Shown here: positions 16,812 through 26,273 of the stretch, piece after piece | Layout: each line of letters begins with the position of its first letter | Position numbering within the stretch: position 1 is the stretch's first letter | NCBI RefSeq assembly: GCF_017872555.1 | Contig: NZ_JAEDOX010000007.1 | Coordinates: 62,001-126,000, forward strand | Reading direction: 5' to 3' | DNA: 64,000 nucleotides | DNA from: Ruegeria sp. HKCCSA071 | GTDB taxonomy: Bacteria > Pseudomonadota > Alphaproteobacteria > Rhodobacterales > Rhodobacteraceae | Made by a program: the position numbers and the translations under genes | Notes under the pieces: generated by a model | What the model was told of the DNA's origin: nothing | What the model saw: only the letters and a program-made list of their open reading frames with translations | Databases searched by the model: none

Positions 16812-18791
16812 TCAAAGTTTAATGCGGAAGGCTGCGAAACCGTCTGCGCCTTCCCCTGCGTCCTCGATTGTCACACCTTTGACATCGCCCATATAGTCGC
16901 GGGCTTTTGGACCGGTCTCGAACAACACAGTGGTGTCCGCCAGCGGCGAAAACGACCAGTTGGCATCCGCTTTGGGATCGATTGTGCCCTGTTCGACAAT
17001 GTAGCGCACAATGACGTCGCGGTTGGTGTCCGGTGCTTCGAACACGATCGTGTCGCCCAATGCGCCCGGGAACGCGCCGCCGCCTGATGCGCGGTAATTG
17101 TTGGTGGCAATGATGAATTCCATGTCGTCCGTGACAGGGGCCCCATTGAAGGCAAGGTTCACGATCCGGGCCGCATCGGGGTTCACCTCTTCACCCTTTG
17201 GTCCAAAGCGCGACGGCTGTGACAGGTCAATCTGATAGGTCACGCCGTCCATCACGTCGAAATTGTACGACGGGAACTCGGGGTTCAGAAGGATCGCATC
17301 CTTGGATCCGGCCTCGACCTGATTGAACATTCCGGCCGAGCGTTCCAGCCAGCCACGCACCTGCGCTCCGTTCACGCGAACAGCGCGGACCGTGTTTGGA
17401 TAGAGGTACAGATCGGCCACGTTCTTGATGGCAACGTCCCCGACCGGGACATCGGTGTAATACTCCGGACCGCCTCGGCCGCCAGCCTTGAACGGTGCCG
17501 CTGCAGACAGGATCGGCAGCCCTTCATGCTCGGTGCCTTTCAGCATGTCTTCGACATACCATTTCTGCGCGATCGAGACGATCTGCACAGACGGATCATC
17601 CGCGACCAATGCGAAATAGCTGTGCAGAGGAGCCGAGGTCTTGCCGACCGCGCGCCGAACATAGGCGAGCGTTTCGTCATGAGCTTTCGCAACCGAATCC
17701 AGAACCTTCTGATCATCTTCGACCAGAGCGGTGATCGAGCGGTCTTCGTTGCGTTTGGAAATCGGTCGCGCCTCGGAGGTTGTGGTAACGACGCGCCATT
17801 CATTGCCGTCCCGTTCCAAAAGCAGGTCCAGCAGGCCAAGATGCGACCCCCAGAAACCGCCCATGACGGCAGGTTTGCCCATCAGCGTGCCTTTTTCCAC
17901 ATCGATCCCTGGGCGGTCAGCAAATGTCGGTGACGGGAAAACCAGGTGATTGTGGCCGGTGACCAGCGCGTCAATCCCGTCGACACCTGCCAGAACCACC
18001 GATGCGTTTTCCATGCCGTCTTCATGATCGGCACCCCCGATCCCCGAATGCGACAGGGCGATGATCAGGTCACATCCCTGTTCCTTCATCTCGGGCACAT
18101 AGGCCTGAGCCGTCTCGACGATATCGCGGGCTTGAACATTACCCTCCAGGTGCCTGCGGTCCCAATTCACGATTTGTGGTGGGGTAAAGCCGATGACACC
18201 GATCCTGATAGGATGTTTGGTGCCGTCGCCCATCTCGATGTCACGGTCGAGAATAGCATAGGCCTGAACAAGGGTCTTGTCGTCACGCGGGTTTGCACCT
18301 TTTTCCTTGGCGACGTTGGCCAGAACAACAGGGAATTCGGCACCGGCCAAAGCCTTGTTCAGGAATTCCAGACCGTAGTTGAACTCGTGATTGCCCAGCG
18401 TCGCGGCATCATACCCGACCGTATTGAAGGACGTGATGATGGGATGGCTGTCGCCGTCCTTCATGCCGCGCTCATAAGCGATGTAGTCACCCATCGGGTT
18501 GCCTTGCAGGAAATCGCCGTTGTCCACCAAGAGCGAGTTTTTCGCCTCAGACCGGATTTCGTTGATGATCGACGCTGTGCGGGACAGGCCCACCGTGTCA
18601 CGGGGTTTGTCCGAATAGTAATCGTAAGGGAACACATGGACATGGATGTCGGTGGTTTCCATGATGCGCAGATGTGCCTGATTATTGGCCGCCGCCACCG
18701 AAAACGGGTGCAGGGTAATTGCCGCCGCACCAGCGGTTGTCGTGGCGAGGAACCGGCGTCGCGAAATTGTAGAACGGCTGGAGAAAGACAT
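16812..18791 (-). CDS. cpdB: CpdB-like 2',3'-cyclic-nucleotide phosphodiesterase / 3'-nucleotidase, Tat-exported
   Basis: A 659-residue protein. The N-terminus carries a twin-arginine signal (S-R-R-R-F-L-A, then an alanine-rich hydrophobic stretch), so it is exported folded. The calcineurin-like domain (about residues 40-370) shows TTDIHVHVFP, DNGDFLQG, LGNHEFNYG and TGHNHLVFP. The C-terminal 5'-nucleotidase domain follows (about 400-640, with NNYRASGGGAFPG). This architecture and length are those of bifunctional periplasmic CpdB, which frees nucleosides and phosphate from cyclic and 3'-nucleotides. It is a single leftward gene. Confidence 0.9.
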   Translation of the reverse strand: MSFSSRSTISRRRFLATTTAGAAAITLHPFSVAAANNQAHLRIMETTDIHVHVFPYDYYSDKPRDTVGLSRTASIINEIRSEAKNSLLVDNGDFLQGNPMGDYIAYERGMKDGDSHPIITSFNTVGYDAATLGNHEFNYGLEFLNKALAGAEFPVVLANVAKEKGANPRDDKTLVQAYAILDRDIEMGDGTKHPIRIGVIGFTPPQIVNWDRRHLEGNVQARDIVETAQAYVPEMKEQGCDLIIALSHSGIGGADHEDGMENASVVLAGVDGIDALVTGHNHLVFPSPTFADRPGIDVEKGTLMGKPAVMGGFWGSHLGLLDLLLERDGNEWRVVTTTSEARPISKRNEDRSITALVEDDQKVLDSVAKAHDETLAYVRRAVGKTSAPLHSYFALVADDPSVQIVSIAQKWYVEDMLKGTEHEGLPILSAAAPFKAGGRGGPEYYTDVPVGDVAIKNVADLYLYPNTVRAVRVNGAQVRGWLERSAGMFNQVEAGSKDAILLNPEFPSYNFDVMDGVTYQIDLSQPSRFGPKGEEVNPDAARIVNLAFNGAPVTDDMEFIIATNNYRASGGGAFPGALGDTIVFEAPDTNRDVIVRYIVEQGTIDPKADANWSFSPLADTTVLFETGPKARDYMGDVKGVTIEDAGEGADGFAAFRIKL

Positions 18792-19335
18792 GGGTCACCT
18801 TTCAGGTTTGTTGGTCAACGCGCCTTCTTGCCGGAGATTCGAAACAACCGTATGAACGGGGTGCCAGCGCGTCTGACGCGTCATGTGTAGGCGGTATTGT
18901 TTGGTACAATACCCCAACTTCCCGTACATGATAAGGCGTGGCAGAAGGGGAACCGGGGCTAGCGATTGCTGGATCCAGCCAGAACCGGGAAGGTCCGGAC
19001 CGATGAACGGTAACTCAGAGTCATAGAACATAGAAAAGCAGGCCTTGGGCAACACACTAATGTTGGCACAACACCACATCGCGCTCCTCGTCTCGGAGGC
19101 CTTCCGGGGCGATCTTGGCGTATACCTCGGAGGAGTGAGATACCTCCAGTTTCCGAGCCACCTGCCTTGGTCAATTTGTGTTGTCAGATTTCGACGTCAG
19201 CGGGCGACAGCAGGCCAAGATTACAGCTGCAAAAACTCACGGCGAATAACTGGCGGGGCACTCCAGAAAGGGTAGGGGGCGTCTGCACCCCTTCCAACAA
19301 CAGCGACGTTGATGCCGCACAAAACGCGGTCCGCG
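18792..19335. other. 544-base stretch without a recognised gene
   Basis: It lies between the start of cpdB and the end of phzF and should hold the cpdB promoter. Short open frames on both strands (for example 19045-19275 and 18795-19079) have no recognisable motif, no good start site and low-quality codon use. I see no repeat or RNA that I can support. It may hold gene remnants. Confidence 0.4.
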
Positions 19336-20247
19336 TCAAACTGAAATTTGAAGGGACTTCATAACTTTTCCATGCCCGCCGGCCATAAGGCCGGTGATCG
19401 CGCCGTCACAAACTTCGAGTTCAACCTGAATCAAACTAGGCGAGGGGGTGTCCATGAACATGCCCTGTTCAATCAGAAATCCGTGCTGACGGCGGTGGCC
19501 CAGGTCGTGCAGGACACAGGCCAGCGGCCCTGCGGCCATTCCCGTCGCGGCCTCTTCATCGATTGCGTAACGGGGGGCAAACATGCGTGCGGTAGCGTCG
19601 CGTCCGTCCAAGCATTGGGCCGTTGTGAACACGTAATATCCGATCAGGTCCAGACGGTCGCTGATCGTTTTGATCTGCTCGAAATCGGGTTTGATCGAAG
19701 CCAGGGTTTCCCTGTCGGCAACTCCGATCACGACAAAACTGTTGCCGGTATTTACCAGGACGGGCGGCATTTCTTGATCCAGATTGCTCGGGGACAACCC
19801 CAGAGAACCCAAAACGTCCTGCAAACTGACACACTGAGAGGTCCAATCTTCAGGCGTTTCATATCTAGGGGCCAATTGTTCCATAAACGCGGCACCATCC
19901 TTGATCATGATCCGGCGGGGGCCGTCTACAGTTTCTTTTGAGGTTTCGGGATCAGGAATACGCCCAAGTGCATCCAGATGGGAAAAAGCGGCAATGGTCG
20001 CATGACCGCAATGCGCGATCCTGCGGTTCGGGGTGAAGAAGTCCAGTTTGAAACCCTCGGTCGCAGATTGCGAGACAAAGGCGGTTTCGGAAAGGCCAAC
20101 CTGTGACGCGATCTTCAGCATCTGCGCTTCTGTTAACCCGTCGGCGTCCAGGACAACCCCGGCAGGGTTGCCGCCTACTCCGTTGTCCACAAAACCGTGC
20201 ACGATCTGAACAGTCACGTTATGGTCGATGGCTTGGCTTGTATTCAT
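19336..20247 (-). CDS. PhzF-family isomerase/epimerase
   Basis: A 303-residue member of the PhzF (diaminopimelate-epimerase-like fold) family. It shows the early G-G-N-P-A-G motif (residues 25-30), the catalytic Glu in GLSETAFV and FTPNRRIAHCGHATIAAF, where proline and glycine replace the usual Cys region. Members isomerise small cyclic or amino acid substrates, but most outside phenazine clusters have no known reaction, and there are no other phenazine genes here. It is divergent from a LysR regulator that probably controls it. Confidence 0.85.
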   Translation of the reverse strand: MNTSQAIDHNVTVQIVHGFVDNGVGGNPAGVVLDADGLTEAQMLKIASQVGLSETAFVSQSATEGFKLDFFTPNRRIAHCGHATIAAFSHLDALGRIPDPETSKETVDGPRRIMIKDGAAFMEQLAPRYETPEDWTSQCVSLQDVLGSLGLSPSNLDQEMPPVLVNTGNSFVVIGVADRETLASIKPDFEQIKTISDRLDLIGYYVFTTAQCLDGRDATARMFAPRYAIDEEAATGMAAGPLACVLHDLGHRRQHGFLIEQGMFMDTPSPSLIQVELEVCDGAITGLMAGGHGKVMKSLQISV

Positions 20248-20376
20248 GGCGTTTCTCCCATTTCTTGCGGGCGCTTTTGCTTTGTTAAAGTGTCTTCGCC
20301 TGAGACGTAGTGTGTTTCAACAGTCAGCAGAATAATGGTATGTTTGAATTTGTTATTTACAATTTTGGAATAATGC

Positions 20377-21279
20377 ATGGACAAGTTTCGCGCGCTTCTG
20401 GTCTTTTCGAAAGTAGCCGACCTGGGTGGCTTTGCTGCTGCTGCGCGCAACCTGAACATGTCGCCGCCGGCTGTGACGCGCACTATCTCGATGCTGGAGC
20501 GGGATCTTGGCATCCGGTTGTTCGTAAGAACGACGCGATCTGTCATGTTGACCGAGAGCGGGCGCAGATTTCTGGAAGATGCCAAGCGTATTCTCGTTGA
20601 TCTGGAACAGGCGGAAAACGCTGCGGTCGGGACCTATTCGGAACCCAAAGGATTGCTCAATCTCACTTCGTCCGTATTGTTTGGCAAATTGTTCATCACG
20701 CCAATTCTTGCGGATTTTCTGGAGCGCTATCCAAAAATCGAGGCGCAAACACTTTATGTAGACCGGGTCGTGAATTTAATCGACGAAGGTGTGGATGTTG
20801 GTGTCAGGATTGGTCCGCTCGCGGATTCCAGCCTTATGGCAGTGCGTTGTGGTTCAGTCAGACAGGTCGTTTTTGCAGCACCCGAATACCTTGAACGGGC
20901 AGGTGAACCCGAAAGACCGGAAGATCTGAACGGTCATGTACTGATCAATTCTCAGCCCCTGTCACCGTCGGGCCAATGGCAGTTTGATCAACTGGGCAAA
21001 CCGAAACTTGTGCGTGTTCATCCACGGGTCAGCATGAATACCAACGATGCCGTGATCGAGATGGCGCTTCGCGGTCAGGGTCTGGCCCGGCTTTTGTCTT
21101 ATCAAATCGCACCGTATCTGGCGGACGGACGACTCAGTGCTGTGTTATCTGATTTCGAACCGGCTCCTGCGCCGGTTCACATCGTGCACCACGAAGGGCG
21201 GATGGTGTCCGCAAAAGTTCGCGCGTTTGTCGAATTTGCCGCAAGTCGCCTGAAGCGTGAGGCAGCATTGGAATACTGA
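20377..21279 (+). CDS. LysR-family regulator next to phzF
   Basis: A 300-residue LTTR. The winged HTH is in residues 1-60 (FAAAARNLNMSPPAVTRTISMLE, then LGIRLFVRTTRSVMLTESG). The effector domain is of the CrgA/DmlR-like group (EGVDVGVRIGPLADSSLM). The start ATG 20377 is 129 bases from the divergent phzF start. Its likely target is that gene. Confidence 0.88.
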   Translation: MDKFRALLVFSKVADLGGFAAAARNLNMSPPAVTRTISMLERDLGIRLFVRTTRSVMLTESGRRFLEDAKRILVDLEQAENAAVGTYSEPKGLLNLTSSVLFGKLFITPILADFLERYPKIEAQTLYVDRVVNLIDEGVDVGVRIGPLADSSLMAVRCGSVRQVVFAAPEYLERAGEPERPEDLNGHVLINSQPLSPSGQWQFDQLGKPKLVRVHPRVSMNTNDAVIEMALRGQGLARLLSYQIAPYLADGRLSAVLSDFEPAPAPVHIVHHEGRMVSAKVRAFVEFAASRLKREAALEY

Positions 21280-21433
21280 AGCATCGCATCTCGACCCACC
21301 ACTCTTACCGTTTTTCGAGGAAATTGCTGTGTCGGCAGGCGAATGAAAGTGTCATCTTTTTTCTTGAGACGTTTGTGTAATTATAGGAATGTCTTCGAAA
21401 AATTTGATCGTAGAAAAAGGGAGTTGACGTCAA

Positions 21434-21766
21434 ATGGCTGGAAAGTTCGAACTATACAAAGATAAGGCCGGTGAATTTCGGTTTCGCCTGAAAGCGGGGA
21501 ATGGTGAAACCATTCTGGCCAGTGAAGGATATGTTCAGAGGGCAAGTGCCACGAACGGGATCGAGTCTGTTAAGAAAAACGCGCCGGATGACAGTCGGTA
21601 TGAACGCAAGGAAACCAAGTCCGGCGGCCATATGTTCAACTTGAAGGCAAGCAATGGTCAGGTCATCGGCACCAGTGAAAGCTATACCAGCGCTTCAGGG
21701 CGGGATAACGGGATCGATTCCGTCAAACGGAATGCACCAGACGCACGTGTCGACGATCTGACCTGA
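21434..21766 (+). CDS. YegP-family DUF1508 double-repeat protein
   Basis: A 110-residue protein made of two DUF1508 repeats: FELYKDKAGEFRFRLKAGNG...ILASEGY with NGIESVKKNAPD, and HMFNLKASNGQVIGTSESY with NGIDSVKRNAPDA. Such YegP/UPF0339 proteins are small soluble beta-rich proteins of unknown function. The ORF has GGGAGTTGACG upstream of the ATG. It is a single gene with no obvious operon partner. Confidence 0.9.
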   Translation: MAGKFELYKDKAGEFRFRLKAGNGETILASEGYVQRASATNGIESVKKNAPDDSRYERKETKSGGHMFNLKASNGQVIGTSESYTSASGRDNGIDSVKRNAPDARVDDLT

Positions 21767-21964
21767 CTTGACGCGGCTGCTCTGCGTAGTTTCTGAATGT
21801 GCGGGCTGCGGCGGCGAAGTGCGATAGTGCAGCTCGCCGCCCAAAAGCCAAGACGCCTGTTGGCCGGCATAGTTATTACCTACACGCGTCACATCAGGGA
21901 ATGCTCACTTACCCTTGACCTCATAGGCTGACTTTCACGAACACTTGAGGATCGTGAAAGATCG

Positions 21965-23617
21965 TCAAACTGGGCCAAAACTTTCGGTGTGAATTTGGTC
22001 TGCAGGGACGCCCCGGCGTTCCAGACCTGCCTGTATCTCGGCCATAAAATTGACAGGGCCGCATAGAAAATAATGCGCGCTGGCATCGTCGATCAGGTGC
22101 GCCACAAGTGCCCCGTCGACACGGCCATGCGTGTCATAGTTCACTCCGAACTCATCCTCTGACGTTGGTTGGCTGTAGGCCACATGCGACGTGATCCCCG
22201 ACCGCCTGGACGCCAGATCGTGAACTTCACCGGCCATAGGATGGTGTTGACCGTCCCGAGCACCGTGGATGAACCAGACAGGGCGATTGCCACGCTCGCC
22301 TGCAACCTTATTCAGAATGCTTAACATCGGTGTGATACCAACACCTGCGCTGACCAGAACCAATGGGCACCGGTCGCATGTCATTGCGAAATTACCCGCA
22401 GGCCGACGGCTATTGATGATTGCGCCTGGCTCTAAATGATCGTGCAGAAATTGCGAGGCTATCCCCTGTGGCTCACGCTTGACCGTGATCCGATAGCGAT
22501 GCTTGTTCGGTCCGTTGCTGAGCGAATAGGTACGGCGCACCGGTTCGGCGATCCCTGGAACTTTAAGCTCGATTGGCAGGTGTTGGCCGGGCTCGAACCC
22601 GGCTAGCGGGCCACCATCGCGGGCTTTGAAAACGAATGAGGTGACATCGACGCTTTCACGGGTCTTTTCGATCAGGCGGAGCGACCGGACTGAATCTGCA
22701 TCCGAAGTCCATCTGAGGGTGACTGCCGCACGCGTTTCCACTACTTCGTCAATCTCCAGCGTCACCAGACGGCGCGCGCCAGGGACCTGTGTAACTTCGT
22801 CACTGTCCCAGTCGATTGTGGCAGTGCCGGTCAGTTGCAGCAAGCTGCCGCTTTCGAAATCGACGAACAGAAATCCTGCCTTTGGGTCGAGCAACAGGTT
22901 GCCGATTGTGTTGAAGTGGTTATTGCCGGCATAGTCGGGAAACCGCAGTCGCCGGTTGTCCAGAACCTGCACGAAACCGCGGTCGCCACCGCGATGGGAC
23001 GCATCCATTCCATAGGTCGGGCTTTCGCCCTCTTTGCGGTAGCCGCTGGCGATAAAGAAAGTGTCGGCTGTTTCGACCCACCGGACCTGATCCGACGTCA
23101 AATATTGGTTGCGCGACATTGGTCCGGGCCTAGAATCTTCAACCCGGTGCCACGCACGTTCGCGGATGTATTGAGGGCAGTTGCCAAAGGTCTGGTCAAC
23201 GTGAAAGTCAAAACCTGTTGGAGTGACGCGTCCGGCGCGACCATTGATACGGTTGCGCCGACGCGTGGCCAACTCAATACCCAGGATGCCAATATCACTT
23301 TTGGGGTGAATGGTACCGTGCAACGCGTCACCTTGGGTCGGCAAGGCGGTTATGGAAAGCGTTTTGTTGTCTGGTGCAGTGACGAATCCGTCTGGCCCTT
23401 CCAATAGCGTGACCCATGGTCGACCTTGCGCATCACGCGCGGCCATCACAAGAAACGGCAGGGCGGTATGAAAATCCCGATGCTGTTCGGGCATGTGGTC
23501 GCGGACAACTTTCCGCGCCCAGTGTTCAATATCGCGGACACCCATCCGCGCCTGCGCCATGTATTCGCCCCGATGAAAAGGGGAGGTGCTGCTATCGCTG
23601 GGTTCGATGGGTGACAT
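21965..23617 (-). CDS. fusion of PNPOx-like flavin-binding domain and ferredoxin-reductase-type domain
   Basis: About 550 residues from ATG 23617; the open frame upstream of this lacks coding character and overlaps the GST gene. Residues ~20-310 are a pyridoxamine-5'-phosphate-oxidase-like barrel (PFLVMAARDAQGRPWVTLL, GNNHFNTIGNLLLDPKAGFLF). Residues ~320-550 are an FAD/NAD(P)H reductase module: RRTYSLSN for FAD, LVLVSAGVGITPMLSIL for the nucleotide and YFLCGPVNFM at the end. Many relatives continue into a 2Fe-2S ferredoxin domain, but this one stops at ESFGPV, before it. It is likely a cytoplasmic flavin electron-transfer enzyme of unknown substrate, transcribed with the upstream GST gene. 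Confidence 0.85.
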   Translation of the reverse strand: MSPIEPSDSSTSPFHRGEYMAQARMGVRDIEHWARKVVRDHMPEQHRDFHTALPFLVMAARDAQGRPWVTLLEGPDGFVTAPDNKTLSITALPTQGDALHGTIHPKSDIGILGIELATRRRNRINGRAGRVTPTGFDFHVDQTFGNCPQYIRERAWHRVEDSRPGPMSRNQYLTSDQVRWVETADTFFIASGYRKEGESPTYGMDASHRGGDRGFVQVLDNRRLRFPDYAGNNHFNTIGNLLLDPKAGFLFVDFESGSLLQLTGTATIDWDSDEVTQVPGARRLVTLEIDEVVETRAAVTLRWTSDADSVRSLRLIEKTRESVDVTSFVFKARDGGPLAGFEPGQHLPIELKVPGIAEPVRRTYSLSNGPNKHRYRITVKREPQGIASQFLHDHLEPGAIINSRRPAGNFAMTCDRCPLVLVSAGVGITPMLSILNKVAGERGNRPVWFIHGARDGQHHPMAGEVHDLASRRSGITSHVAYSQPTSEDEFGVNYDTHGRVDGALVAHLIDDASAHYFLCGPVNFMAEIQAGLERRGVPADQIHTESFGPV

Positions 23618-23690
23618 GGGATCTCTCTTCTGATGCGGTGCATGGAAGTGCATCGCGCGCCCGGCCGTCAGGGCCGGGCGCGCGTTGGTG

Positions 23691-24311
23691 TCAGGCGGCG
23701 AGGCCGACCTTGGTGCTTTGCATGGCCACAAAGCCGGGCAACGCCTCAACCCGGGCCAGTAGGGCGCGGATATTGGGATAATCATCCAGTGAAACATTCC
23801 CCTCAGGCGCATGGGCCGTATAGCTGTAGATCGCGACATCAGCGATGGATGGGCTGGTTCCGACCAGCCAGTCGCGTCCGTTCAAATGCGCCTCAAGCCG
23901 GTCAAAGGCGGATTTGGCGATGGCCTTGGCACGTTCTGCATCCAGTTGAGCACCAAAGACGGTGATCAATCGCGCTGCCGCTGGGCCGTAGGCGATGTCG
24001 CCGGCGGCCAGCGACAAGAACTTCTGAACCTCCGCCTCGCGCACCGGGTCAGTCGGTAACCAGTCAGGCGCGTATTTCCGCGCAAGGTACACGAGTATAG
24101 AATTGGAGTCGGCGATCACAATTTCACCGTCCTCAATCACCGGCACCTGCCCGGCAGGGTTCAGGGAAAGAAACGGCTCTTTCTTGTGTTCGCCAGACAG
24201 CAGGTCGACATCGATCAAATCGTGATTGATGCCGCCAAGTTTGGCGAATAGTTCCACCCGGTGTGAATGCCCGGACAATGGATGACGGTGGATTCGGATG
24301 GCGTTTGGCAT
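23691..24311 (-). CDS. glutathione S-transferase family protein
   Basis: About 206 residues from ATG 24311, chosen because the protein then starts at the first strand of the thioredoxin-like domain. The N-terminal domain has HPLSGHSHRVELFAKLGG, the cis-proline loop AGQVPVIEDG and the glutathione-binding D-S-N-S-I; an all-helical C-terminal domain follows (YTAHAPEGNVSLDDYP). It is a cytosolic GST-like enzyme. It lies 73 bases upstream of the flavin-reductase fusion on the same strand and is divergent from a LysR gene, so the three probably form one stress- or detoxification-related unit. Confidence 0.88.
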   Translation of the reverse strand: MPNAIRIHRHPLSGHSHRVELFAKLGGINHDLIDVDLLSGEHKKEPFLSLNPAGQVPVIEDGEIVIADSNSILVYLARKYAPDWLPTDPVREAEVQKFLSLAAGDIAYGPAAARLITVFGAQLDAERAKAIAKSAFDRLEAHLNGRDWLVGTSPSIADVAIYSYTAHAPEGNVSLDDYPNIRALLARVEALPGFVAMQSTKVGLAA

Positions 24312-24418
24312 GTCTGCTTCCTTTCGGAGGAGTTTCTTGGGAGTGAACTGACGATGTGGGTCAGCGATCACTGGCTAGAACATGGCAAAACCATTTCCGG
24401 TTATAATCCTGCATTTCA

Positions 24419-24433
24419 TTCAGTAACTATGAA
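24419..24433. promoter_or_regulatory. candidate LysR box between gst and lysR
   Basis: TTCA-N7-TGAA has partial symmetry and contains the T-N11-A pattern (T24420, A24432). It lies just before a TATAAT at 24443-24448. It is in the divergent gst/lysR gap, where an LTTR site is expected. Confidence 0.35.
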
Positions 24434-24482
24434 CGAATTGGGTATAATAGGGCGTACATCAACCTGACGAAGGAGCGCTGCG

Positions 24483-25370
24483 TTGGATACAATTGACACG
24501 ATGCGGGCATTTATGGCCGTCGCTCATGACGGCTCGTTCACTGCCGCGGGGCGGCGGCTGGGCCTGTCTACAAGACTGGTCAGCAAGTATGTTGCCCAGT
24601 TGGAGGCAAAGCTATCGACGCAGTTGTTCAACCGGACAACCAGAAGCGTTTCGTTGACGGACGTCGGTATCGCGTACCTTGAACGCTGTCGTCCGATCGT
24701 GGAACAAATCGACGAACTGGAGGACCTTGTTCAGGAACGGCAATCGGCGCTGGCCGGGCCGATCCGAATAACCGCACCAACCGGGTTCGGCAGCATCAAC
24801 CTGACACAGGCTTTGGCCTTGTTCCTGCGGGCGCATCCCAAGGTCGATATTGACCTTAAACTGTCGGACTCGCGCGTGGCACTTGTTGAAGAGGGGTTCG
24901 ATCTTGCCATTCGGATCGGAGTGTTGCGGGATTCGACCCTGATTGCACGGAAGCTGTCGGATATGCCGCTGATCGTTTGCGCGTCGCCTGATTATCTGGC
25001 GGAGAGGGGCCGTCCGGGTGATCCGATGGCACTGGCTACACATAACTGCCTGATTGACGAAAACCCGGCCGACGCAACAGCATGGAGGTTTCGGGCCGGG
25101 ACAAGGGATATTGCGGTCAAGGTGGCCGGGATGTTTCATGCCAATGCCCCGGCGGCGATTGCCAACATGGCGATTGCCGGGCTGGGTATCGCGCGTTGCC
25201 CGCACTATGTGATTGCCCGCAGTCTGGAAGAGGGTACCCTGGAGCACTTGTTTCAGGACTATGAAACGGAAAACTTCGGCCTCTATGCGCTCTATCCACC
25301 CAATCGTCATCTGACGACCCGGGTGCGCGCGTTGATTGATTTTCTGGCGCAGCATTTTCGTTCAGGCTGA
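24483..25370 (+). CDS. LysR-family regulator next to gst, TTG start
   Basis: A 295-residue LTTR. The start codon is TTG 24483, supported by AGGAG at 24471-24475 with seven bases of spacing and by the family's usual first residues (MDTIDTMRAFMAVAHDGSF). HTH: FTAAGRRLGLSTRLVSKYVAQLE. The effector domain is the CrgA-like type (EEGFDLAIRIGVLRDSTL). It probably controls the divergent gst and flavin-reductase genes. Confidence 0.88.
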   Translation: MDTIDTMRAFMAVAHDGSFTAAGRRLGLSTRLVSKYVAQLEAKLSTQLFNRTTRSVSLTDVGIAYLERCRPIVEQIDELEDLVQERQSALAGPIRITAPTGFGSINLTQALALFLRAHPKVDIDLKLSDSRVALVEEGFDLAIRIGVLRDSTLIARKLSDMPLIVCASPDYLAERGRPGDPMALATHNCLIDENPADATAWRFRAGTRDIAVKVAGMFHANAPAAIANMAIAGLGIARCPHYVIARSLEEGTLEHLFQDYETENFGLYALYPPNRHLTTRVRALIDFLAQHFRSG

Positions 25371-25499
25371 GGCTTCGCACCTGAACCAGGAGGTAAAACC
25401 CAGTTACAAAACTCGCGCTGCGCTCCCAGCAGGTTGCGTTGTTTGTGTCTGCACTTATTCTGAATGCAGCAAGTTTCGGTTCACTGTTTTTGAGGCTGG

Positions 25500-26273
25500 T
25501 TACCGCGCGGGCACCTGCAACTCTATGTGCCGGAACAGCAGAGAAATGAGGCCCGCGATGATCAGGTAAATTAGCGCCAACAGCAAAAGCGGCTCGTATA
25601 CCACGAACGTATCCGCTCGAACTCTGGAAGACACGGCGTAAATTTCAACCACGGTAATGGTCGCGACCAGCGGGGTTGCCTTTAGCTGCAGGATGGTCTC
25701 GCCACCGAGGGTCGGCAATACACTGCGAATAGCTTGAGGAAGCCAGATCCTGCGAAACATCGTAAAGCGCGGCATGCCAAAGGACTGCGCCGCTTCAAGC
25801 TGGCCTTTTTTTACACTGGCGAATGCGCCGCGCATGATCTCGCCCTCATAGCCTGCGTAAGATAGGGTAAGAGCCAAAACTGCATAGGGCCAGGCCTGCC
25901 TTAGATAGGGCCACAGTTCGCTGCCGCGTATCCACGGGACTTGAGGGAAGAGTGATCCAAGCCCGTAGTACAAAAGCCAAATTTGTAAGAGGATCGGCGT
26001 GCCTCGAATGATGGTGCAAAACACGCGCGCCGGGACCGACAGATACCAGGGCCCAATCGCCTGCGCGAGGCCAAGCGGGATCGCCAGTAGAAACCCGAGC
26101 ACTGTGGTGACGACAAGCAGCCAGATGGTTCTCCACAACCCTTCCAGTGCCAGCGGTGCATAGGTCGGAATCCAATCCCATCGTAACGAGAGAGCGCACC
26201 AGATTACGAACGCCGCAAACAGGGCCATCAGCACGATCCGGTGCGGTTGCATGAGTGCCCGCCAGTTCATCAT
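25500..26273 (-). CDS. basic amino-acid ABC permease (HisM/ArtM-like)
   Basis: About 257 residues, five or six membrane helices and the polar amino-acid importer EAA loop GQLEAAQSFGMPRFTMFRRIWLPQAIR. It starts at ATG 26273 (or 26270), overlapping the stop of the other permease. GGGAG lies at the right distance. The last gene of the importer operon, it pairs with the HisQ-like permease. A histidine/arginine/ornithine-type substrate is inferred from the family and from the divergent aru genes. Confidence 0.88.
   Translation of the reverse strand: MMNWRALMQPHRIVLMALFAAFVIWCALSLRWDWIPTYAPLALEGLWRTIWLLVVTTVLGFLLAIPLGLAQAIGPWYLSVPARVFCTIIRGTPILLQIWLLYYGLGSLFPQVPWIRGSELWPYLRQAWPYAVLALTLSYAGYEGEIMRGAFASVKKGQLEAAQSFGMPRFTMFRRIWLPQAIRSVLPTLGGETILQLKATPLVATITVVEIYAVSSRVRADTFVVYEPLLLLALIYLIIAGLISLLFRHIELQVPAR

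Noticed and set aside
17946..18890. 314-codon open frame on the plus strand
   Set aside because: Antisense to the cpdB-like gene, whose Tat signal and metal motifs are clear.
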